Below, one piece after another: positions 33,353 through 41,120 of a DNA stretch of 64,000 bases; position 1 is the first letter of the stretch, and each line of letters starts with the position of its first letter. This DNA comes from Erythrobacter sp. BLCC-B19 (GTDB taxonomy: Bacteria; Pseudomonadota; Alphaproteobacteria; Sphingomonadales; Sphingomonadaceae). The stretch spans positions 1,014,001-1,078,000 of the forward strand of contig NZ_CP117516.1 in assembly GCF_028621955.1 (NCBI RefSeq). Reading direction: 5' to 3'. A model generated the notes under the pieces. The model was given only the letters and a program-made list of their open reading frames with translations. It made no database searches and had not been told where the DNA came from. Both the position numbers and the translations under genes were made by a program.

Positions 33353-34363
33353 ATGCCCCAGAACCGCCGCTTCCTCCTCCAGCGCCGCCCGAAAGGCACG
33401 CCCGTTCCCGATGACTTCGCGCTCGTCACCGAGCCTACCCCCGCTCTGGAAGAGGGCCAGTTCCTGATCCGCAACCACTACGCCTCGTTGGATCCGGCGA
33501 TGCGCGGGTGGATGGATGCCGAGGGCAACTATATGCCGCCGATCCCCTTGGGCGATCCGGTGCGCGCCAGCACCATCGGCGTGGTCGAGGAAAGCCGCGC
33601 CGAGGGCTTCGAACCCGGCCAGTGGGTGATGGGCCTCAACGCGCTCGAAGACTATTCGATCGGCGTCGCGGGCGGCTTCACCCAGCCGATCGACCCCTCA
33701 CTGGTGCCGAGCGTCACCAACTACCTCTCGATCTTCGGGGCGGTCGGAATGACCGCCTATTTCGGCTTCCTCGATGTGTGCGAGCCCAAGGCGGGCGAGA
33801 CCGTGCTGGTCTCGGGTGCGGCGGGCGCGGTCGGCAGCCTTGTCGGCCAGCTCGCCAAGATCCACGGCTGCCGCGCGGTCGGGATCGCGGGCGGCCCGGC
33901 GAAGTGCGCGCGGCTCACCGAGAAATACGGCTTCGATGCCGCCATCGACTACCGCGGCAAGGACGAAGCCGCCCTCACCGCTGCCATCGCCGCAGCCTGC
34001 CCGGACGGGGTCGACGTCATCTTCGAGAATGTCGGCGGGATCATCCTCGATGCCGGGCTGATGAACCTCAACCTCCATTCGCGCATCGGCCTGTGCGGCC
34101 TCATCAGCGAATACAACACCGAGCCGCGCGGCATCCGCAACCTGTGGCAGTTGATCGTCAAGCGCGCGCATATCCGCGGGCTGCTCGTCGCCGACTACGT
34201 GCCGCGCTTTGCCGAAGGTGCAGCGCAGATGGGCGTGTGGGCCTCGCAGGGCCGCCTCACCATCGACGAGCATATCGACGAGGGGCTGGAGAACGCCTTC
34301 GACAGCTTCATGCGGCTGTTCGCTGGCACGAATGACGGCAAGATGATCCTCAAGATCGCCTGA
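33353..34363 (+). CDS. NADP-dependent oxidoreductase, CurA/LTB4DH-type medium-chain reductase
   Basis: A 336-aa zinc-independent MDR protein, the third paralogue in the window. NHYASLDPAMRGWMD marks the N-terminal domain. SGAAGAVGS (about 158-166), GIAGGPAKCARL and DVIFENVGG mark the nucleotide domain. It is probably a double-bond reductase on an unsaturated ketone. It starts 25 nt after the molybdopterin enzyme and begins a run of closely spaced rightward genes through 41 kb. Confidence 0.8.
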   Translation: MPQNRRFLLQRRPKGTPVPDDFALVTEPTPALEEGQFLIRNHYASLDPAMRGWMDAEGNYMPPIPLGDPVRASTIGVVEESRAEGFEPGQWVMGLNALEDYSIGVAGGFTQPIDPSLVPSVTNYLSIFGAVGMTAYFGFLDVCEPKAGETVLVSGAAGAVGSLVGQLAKIHGCRAVGIAGGPAKCARLTEKYGFDAAIDYRGKDEAALTAAIAAACPDGVDVIFENVGGIILDAGLMNLNLHSRIGLCGLISEYNTEPRGIRNLWQLIVKRAHIRGLLVADYVPRFAEGAAQMGVWASQGRLTIDEHIDEGLENAFDSFMRLFAGTNDGKMILKIA

Positions 34364-34368
34364 GACCG

Positions 34369-35136
34369 ATGACCCGTTCGCTGCTCGTGCTGTCAGGAGG
34401 CCATCCTTACGAGGCAGGCCCGTTTGACGAACTCCTGCACAGTCTCGGCGAATGGGACATCACCCACCTGATCCACCCCGAAGGCGGCGCGGCGGACGCG
34501 GCAGAGGCCATCACCGCGGCCGACGCGCTGCTGTTCTACGACATGGCGGGCTACAGCTTCGGCGCGGGCACGGTGACAACCCGCCCGCCGCCGCCCGCCT
34601 TGCGCGACGCGATCACCGCGCGCTTTGCCGCCGGCAAGGGCGCGGTGGCGATGCACCATGCGATTGCCGGGTGGGCCGAGTGGCCTCAGTGGCATGAATG
34701 GCTGGGCGGGCAGTTCCACTATCAGCCCGGCGCACACGGGCTGGACTCCGGCTACCGTCACGATGTGAGCTACCAAGCGCGGGTCGTGGCCGATCATCCG
34801 GTCGTGCGGGGCTTGCCGGAACGCTTCCCCGTCACCGACGAACTCTATCTCTGCCCCATCGATGAGAACGCCTTCACGCCGCTTGTCCGGGCCGAGGGCT
34901 TCGCTTTCACGGCTACCAACTTCTACTCCGCCGCGCTGGCTGTTGCCGGGGCAATGTTCAGCAATGAAGGCTGGAACCACCCGCCGGGCAGCAACTGCAT
35001 CGCCTGGGAAAGCCGCAAGTGCCCCGCCCCGCTCGTCTACCTGCAATGCGGCGACGGCCCTGCCACCTATGCCAACCCCCATGTGCGCCAGATGCTGCGG
35101 CAGGCGCTCGATTACATTTCGGGAGGACCAACATGA
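34369..35136 (+). CDS. ThuA-like domain protein
   Basis: A 255-aa protein with a class-I-glutamine-amidotransferase-like ThuA fold. LLVLSGGHPYEAGPFDELL at the N-terminus, ADALLFYDMAGYSF, FAAGKGAVAMHHAIAGW (the nucleophile-elbow position, with no Cys) and a late YLQCGDGPATY are family-typical. ThuA proteins are linked to trehalose/trehalulose metabolism in rhizobia, but many occur in unrelated catabolic clusters with unknown function. It is coupled to the next gene by an ATGA overlap. Confidence 0.7.
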   Translation: MTRSLLVLSGGHPYEAGPFDELLHSLGEWDITHLIHPEGGAADAAEAITAADALLFYDMAGYSFGAGTVTTRPPPPALRDAITARFAAGKGAVAMHHAIAGWAEWPQWHEWLGGQFHYQPGAHGLDSGYRHDVSYQARVVADHPVVRGLPERFPVTDELYLCPIDENAFTPLVRAEGFAFTATNFYSAALAVAGAMFSNEGWNHPPGSNCIAWESRKCPAPLVYLQCGDGPATYANPHVRQMLRQALDYISGGPT

Positions 35137-35510
35137 CACCCCAGCAAACCGTCGAGGCCTTTATCGGCCATTGGAACGCCTGCGATATCGACGCGATGAT
35201 GGCGCTGTGTGCGCCCGACATCGTCTACCACAACATCCCGATGGAACCGGTCAACGGCACCGCCGAAATGCGCGCGATGGTCGAAGGCTTTTTCGTCAAT
35301 CTCGCAGGATGCGACTGGCAGACCCACGCCATCGCTGCGAACGGCAACACCGTCCTGACCGAGCGCACCGATGGCTTCACCTTCAAGGACGGCCGCCATG
35401 CCGCAATCCGTGTCATGGGCACCTTCGAGATCGATGCCGACGGCCGCATCAGCGCCTGGCGCGACTATTTCGATATGCTTGAATTCCAGCGCGAATTCGC
35501 CGGCCAGTGA
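35133..35510 (+). CDS. Limonene-1,2-epoxide hydrolase family protein
   Basis: A 125-aa protein of the LEH/SnoaL fold that keeps the LEH catalytic set. Y32 and N34 in VYHN correspond to the water-positioning Tyr/Asn. R78 and D80 in ERTD, and D111 in WRDYFD, correspond to the Asp-Arg-Asp triad. It should therefore open an epoxide to a diol without a covalent intermediate. It is co-translated with the ThuA-like gene and lies 99 bp before a P450 gene that could supply an epoxide. Confidence 0.8.
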   Translation: MTPQQTVEAFIGHWNACDIDAMMALCAPDIVYHNIPMEPVNGTAEMRAMVEGFFVNLAGCDWQTHAIAANGNTVLTERTDGFTFKDGRHAAIRVMGTFEIDADGRISAWRDYFDMLEFQREFAGQ

Positions 35511-35609
35511 TGCGCACCGCGCAATCCTAACACAAACGCGCATCGCATCCGGGGCGCGAGGGCAGCTAGGCTTGCCCCATGATAACCCGTGGGTCTGGAG
35601 CCGCTTCCC

Positions 35610-36851
35610 ATGAACAAGCCTGAAGGCAATGTCTTTGCGCCCGAAACGCTGATCGATCCGTTCGACTACTACCGCGCCATCCACGAAGCCGGGATCGCGA
35701 TCGAGCACCTCGAAGGCATGAACACCTGGGTCGTCTATTCCTACGACCTGTGCAGCGAAGCGGCGGCCAAGCCCGAGATTTTCTCCAACGACTTCACCGC
35801 GCTGATGGGCCGCGAGGCCGACGAGGACATTCAGGCGATCCTCGCGGAAGGCTGGCCTGACCTGCCCACCCTGCTCACCGCCGATCATCCGGTGCACACC
35901 CGCAACCGCAAGCTCGTCAACCTCGCCTTCTCGGCCCCCCGCGTGAATGCGATCGAGGCCGATATGCGGCAGAAGTCGATCGACCTGATCGAAGCCTTTG
36001 CCGACCGCGGCCACTGCGAATTCGTCGAGGAATTCGGCGTGCCGCTGCCGGTGGCGATGATCGCCGGGCAGATCGGGCTTGATGACGATCCCAAGCGCGT
36101 CAAGCGCTGGTCGGATGCCGCGGTCGACCGCTTCAGCCAGATGGTCGATCATGAGCGCAAGCTCGAATGCGCGCGCAGCCTCGTCGAGTTCCAGCACTAT
36201 ATGAAGGGCTTGATCGACGACCGCCGCGCCAATGGCGGCAATGACCTCCTCACCGATCTGGTCGAAGCCCGCGTCGAGGGCGAGACGCCCCTCAGTGATC
36301 CCGAGATCATGTCGCTGATGCAGCAGTTCATGGTGGCCGGCAACGAGACCACCACTTCGACGCTCGCGGGCGGCCTGCTCCAGCTGATCCGCAATCCCGA
36401 CCAGATGGCCAAGGCCAAGGCGGCCGCCGGGGGGCGCGACCCCAAGGTCATCATGAACCTCGTCGAAGAGGCGCTGCGTTACGAAACGCCGACCGCAGGG
36501 ATGTGGCGGATCGTCAAGCAGGACACCGAGCTTGGGGGGATGAAAATCCCGAACGGTGCGGTGGTGCAGCTGCGCTATGCCGCAGCCAACCGCGACCCTT
36601 CGAAGTTTCCCGATCCCGACCGCTTCGACATCGAACGCGCCAATGCCCGCACCCACCTCAGCTTCGGCAAGGGGCCGCATATGTGCGTGGGCAATATGCT
36701 CTCCCGCAAGGAAATGCTGGTCGCCTTCGACGAGCTGCTCGAACGGCTCGATAACTTCGCGGTCGCGGACGAGAAGGAAATCCGCATCCTCCCCAACATC
36801 CTGCTGCGCGGTGTCACCCACCTGCCGATCACCTTCACGCGGAAAGCCTGA
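35610..36851 (+). CDS. Cytochrome P450
   Basis: A 413-aa P450 with the I-helix VAGNETTTSTLAGG, ExxR in EEALRYET, and heme loop FGKGPHMCVG with C359. It differs from both P450s at 21-25 kb. PDLPTLLTADHPVHTRNRKLVNLAF contains the C-helix region. ATG 35610 is the first with family-like sequence; an ATG seven codons earlier is possible. It lies 5 nt before an acyl-CoA dehydrogenase gene, so it is presumably part of the same operon. Confidence 0.9.
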   Translation: MNKPEGNVFAPETLIDPFDYYRAIHEAGIAIEHLEGMNTWVVYSYDLCSEAAAKPEIFSNDFTALMGREADEDIQAILAEGWPDLPTLLTADHPVHTRNRKLVNLAFSAPRVNAIEADMRQKSIDLIEAFADRGHCEFVEEFGVPLPVAMIAGQIGLDDDPKRVKRWSDAAVDRFSQMVDHERKLECARSLVEFQHYMKGLIDDRRANGGNDLLTDLVEARVEGETPLSDPEIMSLMQQFMVAGNETTTSTLAGGLLQLIRNPDQMAKAKAAAGGRDPKVIMNLVEEALRYETPTAGMWRIVKQDTELGGMKIPNGAVVQLRYAAANRDPSKFPDPDRFDIERANARTHLSFGKGPHMCVGNMLSRKEMLVAFDELLERLDNFAVADEKEIRILPNILLRGVTHLPITFTRKA

Positions 36852-36856
36852 GCCTC

Positions 36857-37939
36857 ATGAATTTCGACCTTTCCGAAGAACAGCAGATGTTCGTGACCTC
36901 GGTCGAGCGCTTCGCTGCGCCGATCGATGTCGAAGCGCGGCGCAAGCTTCGCCTGTCGCCCACCGGCTATGATCGCGGTCGCTGGCAAAGCCTTGCCGAG
37001 ATGGGCCTGATCGCGCTCGCCGCGGGCGAGGATGCGGGCGGCATGGCGGGTTCGCCGGTCGATCTGGCGCTGGTGTGCGAGGCCATCGGTAAGGCGAACG
37101 CGCCCGATCCGCTGCTCGAACACGGCATCCTGCCCGCCCTGCTGCTCGAACGCGGCGGCGCTGGCGCGGTGCTAGACGGCGTGCTGTCGGGCGAGAGCCT
37201 CGTCACCTTCGCGTGGACGGAACGCGGGCAGCGCTACAGCCTCAAGGCCAAGGGGATGAAGGCCGACGCCGCCGGGGACGGTTTCACCCTCACTGGCGAG
37301 AAGACGATGGTGATGGGCGCGCTGATGGCCGACCTGTTCATCGTCACCGCCGATCTTGGCGGGGAGACCGCCTGCTTCCTGGTGCCGCGCGATGCGCCCG
37401 GTCTGGAAGTGCGCGCCTATCGCCTCGCGGACGGCAGCATCGCGGGCGAGATCAAGCTGACCCGCACGCCAGCGAGCGCGAAGCTGGGGCTCGATCCGGC
37501 AGCGCTCGATGGCATCGTGGCCGACCTCAGGCTCTATGCGGCAGCGGAAATGGTGGGGCTCGGCCAGCGCCTCCTCGACGACACGCTCGCCTATGTGAAA
37601 GAGCGCGAGCAGTTCGGCGTTGCGATTGGTTCCTTCCAGGCTTTGCAGCACCGCTTGGTCGATTGCTACGCCAAGGAAGAGCAAGCCCGATCAATGCTTT
37701 ACCGCGCAGCATTGGCCGACCGTGCCGACACCGCAAAGTGGCACAAGGCGGCGGCCGGGGCCAAGGCCTATATCGGCGAGAACGTCGATGCCATCGCCCG
37801 TGAGGCGGTGCAGATGCATGGCGGCATGGGGATCACCGACGAGCTGGCCATTGGTCACGCCCTGAAGCGCGTGCTGGTGCTCGCGCGGCTGTTCGGCGAC
37901 GTCGACACCGTGCTTGCGGAATATGCGCTCGCGGCATGA
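36857..37939 (+). CDS. Acyl-CoA dehydrogenase, short type (possible heteromeric subunit)
   Basis: A 360-aa flavoprotein homologue. FDLSEEQQMFVTSVERF is the usual N-terminal helix. The FAD/substrate region reads GEKTMVMGALMADLFIV. The C-terminal helix bundle includes EREQFGVAIGSFQALQHRLVD and REAVQMHGGMGITDELAIGHALKR. Short acyl-CoA dehydrogenases like this are often one half of alpha2-beta2 enzymes in steroid side-chain degradation. The 402-aa homologue at 41.1 kb is the obvious candidate partner, which is inference. Confidence 0.8.
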   Translation: MNFDLSEEQQMFVTSVERFAAPIDVEARRKLRLSPTGYDRGRWQSLAEMGLIALAAGEDAGGMAGSPVDLALVCEAIGKANAPDPLLEHGILPALLLERGGAGAVLDGVLSGESLVTFAWTERGQRYSLKAKGMKADAAGDGFTLTGEKTMVMGALMADLFIVTADLGGETACFLVPRDAPGLEVRAYRLADGSIAGEIKLTRTPASAKLGLDPAALDGIVADLRLYAAAEMVGLGQRLLDDTLAYVKEREQFGVAIGSFQALQHRLVDCYAKEEQARSMLYRAALADRADTAKWHKAAAGAKAYIGENVDAIAREAVQMHGGMGITDELAIGHALKRVLVLARLFGDVDTVLAEYALAA

Positions 37940-37963
37940 CGCGGGCCTGAGGGGGACTGAACA

Positions 37964-38389
37964 ATGGGCGAAAAGATCGACCCGAACCTGTGGAGCGACG
38001 GGGCGCAGCCGCATCTGATGGGCGGCAGGCTGCCTTCGGGCCAGATCGTCTTTCCGATGCCTGTGGGCGATGCGGCGGAAGGCGTGGAGCCCTACAAGCT
38101 GTCGCGCCGCGGCACGCTGTGGTCGTGGACGAGCCAGGGCTTCCTGCCCAAGGAGCCCTATGAAGGCCCAGGCTCCGGCCCCGGCGAAGGCCCGCCCGAT
38201 TTCCAGCCATTCCTATTGGGCTATGTCGAGCTGCCCGGCGAAGTGATCGTCGAGAGCCGCATCGTCGACGCGCGATTGGAAGACCTCCATCTCGGCATGG
38301 AGCTCGAATTCTGCATCGTGCCGTTCAACGCGCGCTACGACACCTTCGCCTTCCGTCCTGCCACCGCCAGCGAAAGCAAAGCCGCATGA
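37964..38389 (+). CDS. DUF35 OB-fold protein with degenerate zinc ribbon
   Basis: A 141-aa partner-type protein. The N-terminal rubredoxin-like ribbon normally reads CxxC...CxxC. Here the corresponding stretch, GGRLPSGQIVFPMPVGD (about 21-37), has no cysteine, so zinc binding seems lost. The OB-fold follows (LSRRGTLWSWTSQGF, LLGYVELPGEVIVESRIVD, LHLGMELEFCIVPF). DUF35 proteins form complexes with thiolase-like enzymes, and this gene overlaps the thiolase start as ATGA. One complex is therefore likely. Confidence 0.8.
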   Translation: MGEKIDPNLWSDGAQPHLMGGRLPSGQIVFPMPVGDAAEGVEPYKLSRRGTLWSWTSQGFLPKEPYEGPGSGPGEGPPDFQPFLLGYVELPGEVIVESRIVDARLEDLHLGMELEFCIVPFNARYDTFAFRPATASESKAA

Positions 38390-39540
38390 GCGAGAACGTC
38401 TATATCATCGGCGCCGGGATCCACCCCTTCGGCCGCACCGACAGCCGCTCGGGCCGCGAACAGGGCGTCTATGCCGTGCGCGAGGCGCTCGCCGATGCGG
38501 GCCTCGAATGGCCCGACATCGAATGCGCCTATGGCGGCTCGGCAGCGGCGGGCAATGCTGACATCATGGTCAACGAGCTGGGGCTGACGAGCCTCCCCTT
38601 CACCAACGTCGCCAATGGCTGCGCCACCGGCGGCAGCGCGCTCGCGGCCTCGCAGCAGGCGATTGCGAGCGGGATGTATGATCTCGCGCTCGCGGTCGGC
38701 TTCGACAAGCACCCGAGGGGCGCGTTCAACGCCAAGCCATCCGACTATGGCCTGCCCGAATGGTACGGCCAGACCGGGATGATGCTGACGACGCAGTTCT
38801 TCGCGCTCAAAATCCAGCGCTACATGCAACTCCATGGCATCAGCCGCACGACGCTGGGGCGTGTCGCGGAGAAGGCCTTCCGCAACGGCACGATCACGCC
38901 CCATGCGTGGCGCAGGAGCCCAGTCGATCTCGACACGATCATGAACGCGCCGATGATCAATGATCCGCTCACGAAGTATATGTTCTGCTCGCCCGCCGAG
39001 GGCGCGGTGGCGCTGATCCTCGCCAGCGAGAAGAAGATGAAGGAACTGGGCGCAGACGGGGTCAAGATCCGCGCGGTTTCGGTGAAGACCCGCCCGCCCA
39101 ACTCCTTCGAGGTGTTCCAGGCCGGCATCAGCATCGAGGAAGGCGGAAAACCCACGGTCCTCGCCTCCAAGGCCGCCTTCGAGAAGGCCGGGATCGGCCC
39201 GGAGGACATCTCGGTCGCGCAGCTGCAGGACACCGAAAGCGGCGCGGAAATCATGCACATGGCCGAAAACGGCTTCTGCAAGGATGGCGAGCAGGAGGAA
39301 TGGCTCGCCAATGGCTGGACCGAGATCGGGGGCGGCAAGCTGCCGGTGAACACTGACGGCGGGTGCCTCGCCTGCGGGGAGCCGATTGGCGCTTCGGGCC
39401 TCAGGCAGGTCTACGAGAACGTCACCCAGTTGCGCGGCCGCGCAGGTGAGCGGCAGGTGCCCGGCAAGGTGCGCTTCGGTTATTCCCACGTCTACGGCGC
39501 ACCCGGCCTGTCGGGCGTCGCTATTCTGGAGCGCGAATGA
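38386..39540 (+). CDS. Thiolase-family protein (SCP2-thiolase/Ltp2-like)
   Basis: A 384-aa thiolase-fold protein. VYIIGAGIHPFGR starts it. The nucleophile-loop cysteine is C79 in ANGCATGG, and NTDGGCLACGEPIGASG precedes a C-terminal FGYSHVYGAPG in place of the usual CxG motif. This pattern and the coupled DUF35 gene resemble the thiolase-like retro-aldolases (Ltp2 with a DUF35 partner) that shorten steroid side chains. Ordinary thiolysis remains possible. It overlaps the following SDR gene as ATGA. Confidence 0.8.
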   Translation: MSENVYIIGAGIHPFGRTDSRSGREQGVYAVREALADAGLEWPDIECAYGGSAAAGNADIMVNELGLTSLPFTNVANGCATGGSALAASQQAIASGMYDLALAVGFDKHPRGAFNAKPSDYGLPEWYGQTGMMLTTQFFALKIQRYMQLHGISRTTLGRVAEKAFRNGTITPHAWRRSPVDLDTIMNAPMINDPLTKYMFCSPAEGAVALILASEKKMKELGADGVKIRAVSVKTRPPNSFEVFQAGISIEEGGKPTVLASKAAFEKAGIGPEDISVAQLQDTESGAEIMHMAENGFCKDGEQEEWLANGWTEIGGGKLPVNTDGGCLACGEPIGASGLRQVYENVTQLRGRAGERQVPGKVRFGYSHVYGAPGLSGVAILERE

Positions 39541-40307
39541 GCAGGATGCAGGGCAAGGTCGCGCTCGTTTCGGGCGGCGCGGAGGGGATCGGGGCTGCGG
39601 TCGCGCGGTTGATCGTGGCCGAGGGCGGCAGCGTGATGCTGGGCGATGTGCAGCTGGAGAAGGCCCAGGCGCTGGCGGCTGAACTGGGCGAGCGCGCGGC
39701 GGCGACCGCGCTGGACGTGCGCGATCTTGCGCAATGGGAGGCCGCCGTCGCGGCCACGCAAGCCCGCTTCGGCAAGCTCACCGTGCTGTGCAACATCGCG
39801 GGCATTTCCGAGCCCGGCACGATCACCGACGGCACGCTCGACGTGTGGCAGCGCACCATCGACATCAACCTGAATGGCCCCTTCTACGGGATGCGCACCG
39901 CGATCCCGGCGATGGTCGCCAGCGGCGAGAAATGCGCCATCGTCAACATCGGCTCGATGATCGCGCTGCGCCCGGCAAGCTTCGTCGCAGCCTATTCCGC
40001 CTCCAAGACAGGTCTGCGCGGCCTGACGCAAAGCGCTGCGCTCGATTGCGCGGAAAAAGGCCTGCCGATCCGCGTCAACATGGTGCACCCCGGCGCGATC
40101 CGCACGCCGATGTATGAACGCTACCAGTTCTCGGGCGCCGACACGCCGGAAAACATCGAGGCGAACTTCGCCGCGACCCACCCGATGAACCGCATCGGCG
40201 AGCCCGAGGAAGTCGCCCGCGCGGTGGTGTTCCTCGCCTCTGACGACGCAAGTTTCACCACCGGCTGCGACTTTACCGTCGATGGTGGCGGCAGCATCAG
40301 GAGCTAA
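39537..40307 (+). CDS. Short-chain dehydrogenase/reductase (hydroxysteroid-dehydrogenase-like)
   Basis: A 256-aa classical SDR with SGGAEGIG (12-19), CNIAG in place of NNAG (85-89), S140, Y153 and K157 (YSASK). D37 in LGDVQ indicates NAD(H). The overall pattern resembles 3-alpha/20-beta-hydroxysteroid dehydrogenases and related cyclic alcohol dehydrogenases. It is translationally coupled to the thiolase gene and is 2 nt from the ThuA-like gene downstream. Confidence 0.85.
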   Translation: MSRMQGKVALVSGGAEGIGAAVARLIVAEGGSVMLGDVQLEKAQALAAELGERAAATALDVRDLAQWEAAVAATQARFGKLTVLCNIAGISEPGTITDGTLDVWQRTIDINLNGPFYGMRTAIPAMVASGEKCAIVNIGSMIALRPASFVAAYSASKTGLRGLTQSAALDCAEKGLPIRVNMVHPGAIRTPMYERYQFSGADTPENIEANFAATHPMNRIGEPEEVARAVVFLASDDASFTTGCDFTVDGGGSIRS

Positions 40308-40309
40308 GC

Positions 40310-41065
40310 ATGGGCGCACAACCTGCCACCCGCATCGACGCGCACTTCATCGCCGCGGGCAAGTATCACGATATTGATTACCCCCGGCTCGAGATCCTCA
40401 AGCTGCTGGCCGAGCATCCCCACATCCGCACCACCGTGGCGGCGGACTATTCGGGGCTGGAGCGGCTCGACCAGTGCCGCTTCCTCATCACCTATACCTG
40501 CGATCTTATGCCGACCCGCGAGCAAGCCGCGCAATTGAAGGCGTGGATGGAGAAGGGCGGCAAGTGGATGGCGCTCCACGGCACCAATTCCATCCTCGTC
40601 TTCACCGCCGAGGGTCTTGTCGATGCGCCCGACGAGCGGCCCGACGTGATGGAAATGCTCGGCACGCAGTTCGTCGCCCACCCGCCGATCGACAAGTTCC
40701 CGGTCGAGGTGGTCAACAAGGACCACGAATTGACCCGCGGCATCGCGGATTTCGAGGTAGTGGACGAACTCTACCTCTCCAAGACCACCGCGCCGATCGA
40801 CACGCTGATGCAGACCACCTTCGAAGGCGAGGCGACCGGGTTCACGCAAAGCCAGTGGGGCAAGACCACCGTGCCTATCGTTTATACGAGGGATATTGGC
40901 GCAGGCCAGATCGTATACAATGCGCTGGGGCATTGCCGGGGGCATTACGATCTTCCGGGCATGGCCGACTTCTACCCGCACAAGGAAATGTGCGCCTGGA
41001 ACTACGACGTCTATTATGACCTGCTGCGGCGGACGATCCGCTGGGCCATGCGGGACGGGAATTGA
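40310..41065 (+). CDS. ThuA-like domain protein
   Basis: A 251-aa ThuA-fold protein. FIAAGKYHDIDYPRLEILKLL, FLITYTCDLMPTREQAAQL, GGKWMALHGTN and IVYTRDIGAGQIVYNALGHCRG are the family landmarks, including the conserved GH near the C-terminus. It is a second, distant paralogue of the protein at 34.4 kb. It lies within the same operon as the P450, acyl-CoA dehydrogenase and thiolase genes, so a role in their pathway is likely, though none is established. Confidence 0.7.
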   Translation: MGAQPATRIDAHFIAAGKYHDIDYPRLEILKLLAEHPHIRTTVAADYSGLERLDQCRFLITYTCDLMPTREQAAQLKAWMEKGGKWMALHGTNSILVFTAEGLVDAPDERPDVMEMLGTQFVAHPPIDKFPVEVVNKDHELTRGIADFEVVDELYLSKTTAPIDTLMQTTFEGEATGFTQSQWGKTTVPIVYTRDIGAGQIVYNALGHCRGHYDLPGMADFYPHKEMCAWNYDVYYDLLRRTIRWAMRDGN

Positions 41066-41120
41066 AGCTGGCAGGGGCGCTGCGGCGTATCTTGCGGGAT
41101 CGCAACTGGGATTGACTCGA

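Noticed and set aside
35112..36821. A 569-codon minus-strand frame opposite the LEH and P450 genes
   Set aside because: Antisense shadow. Both plus-strand genes carry full catalytic motifs.
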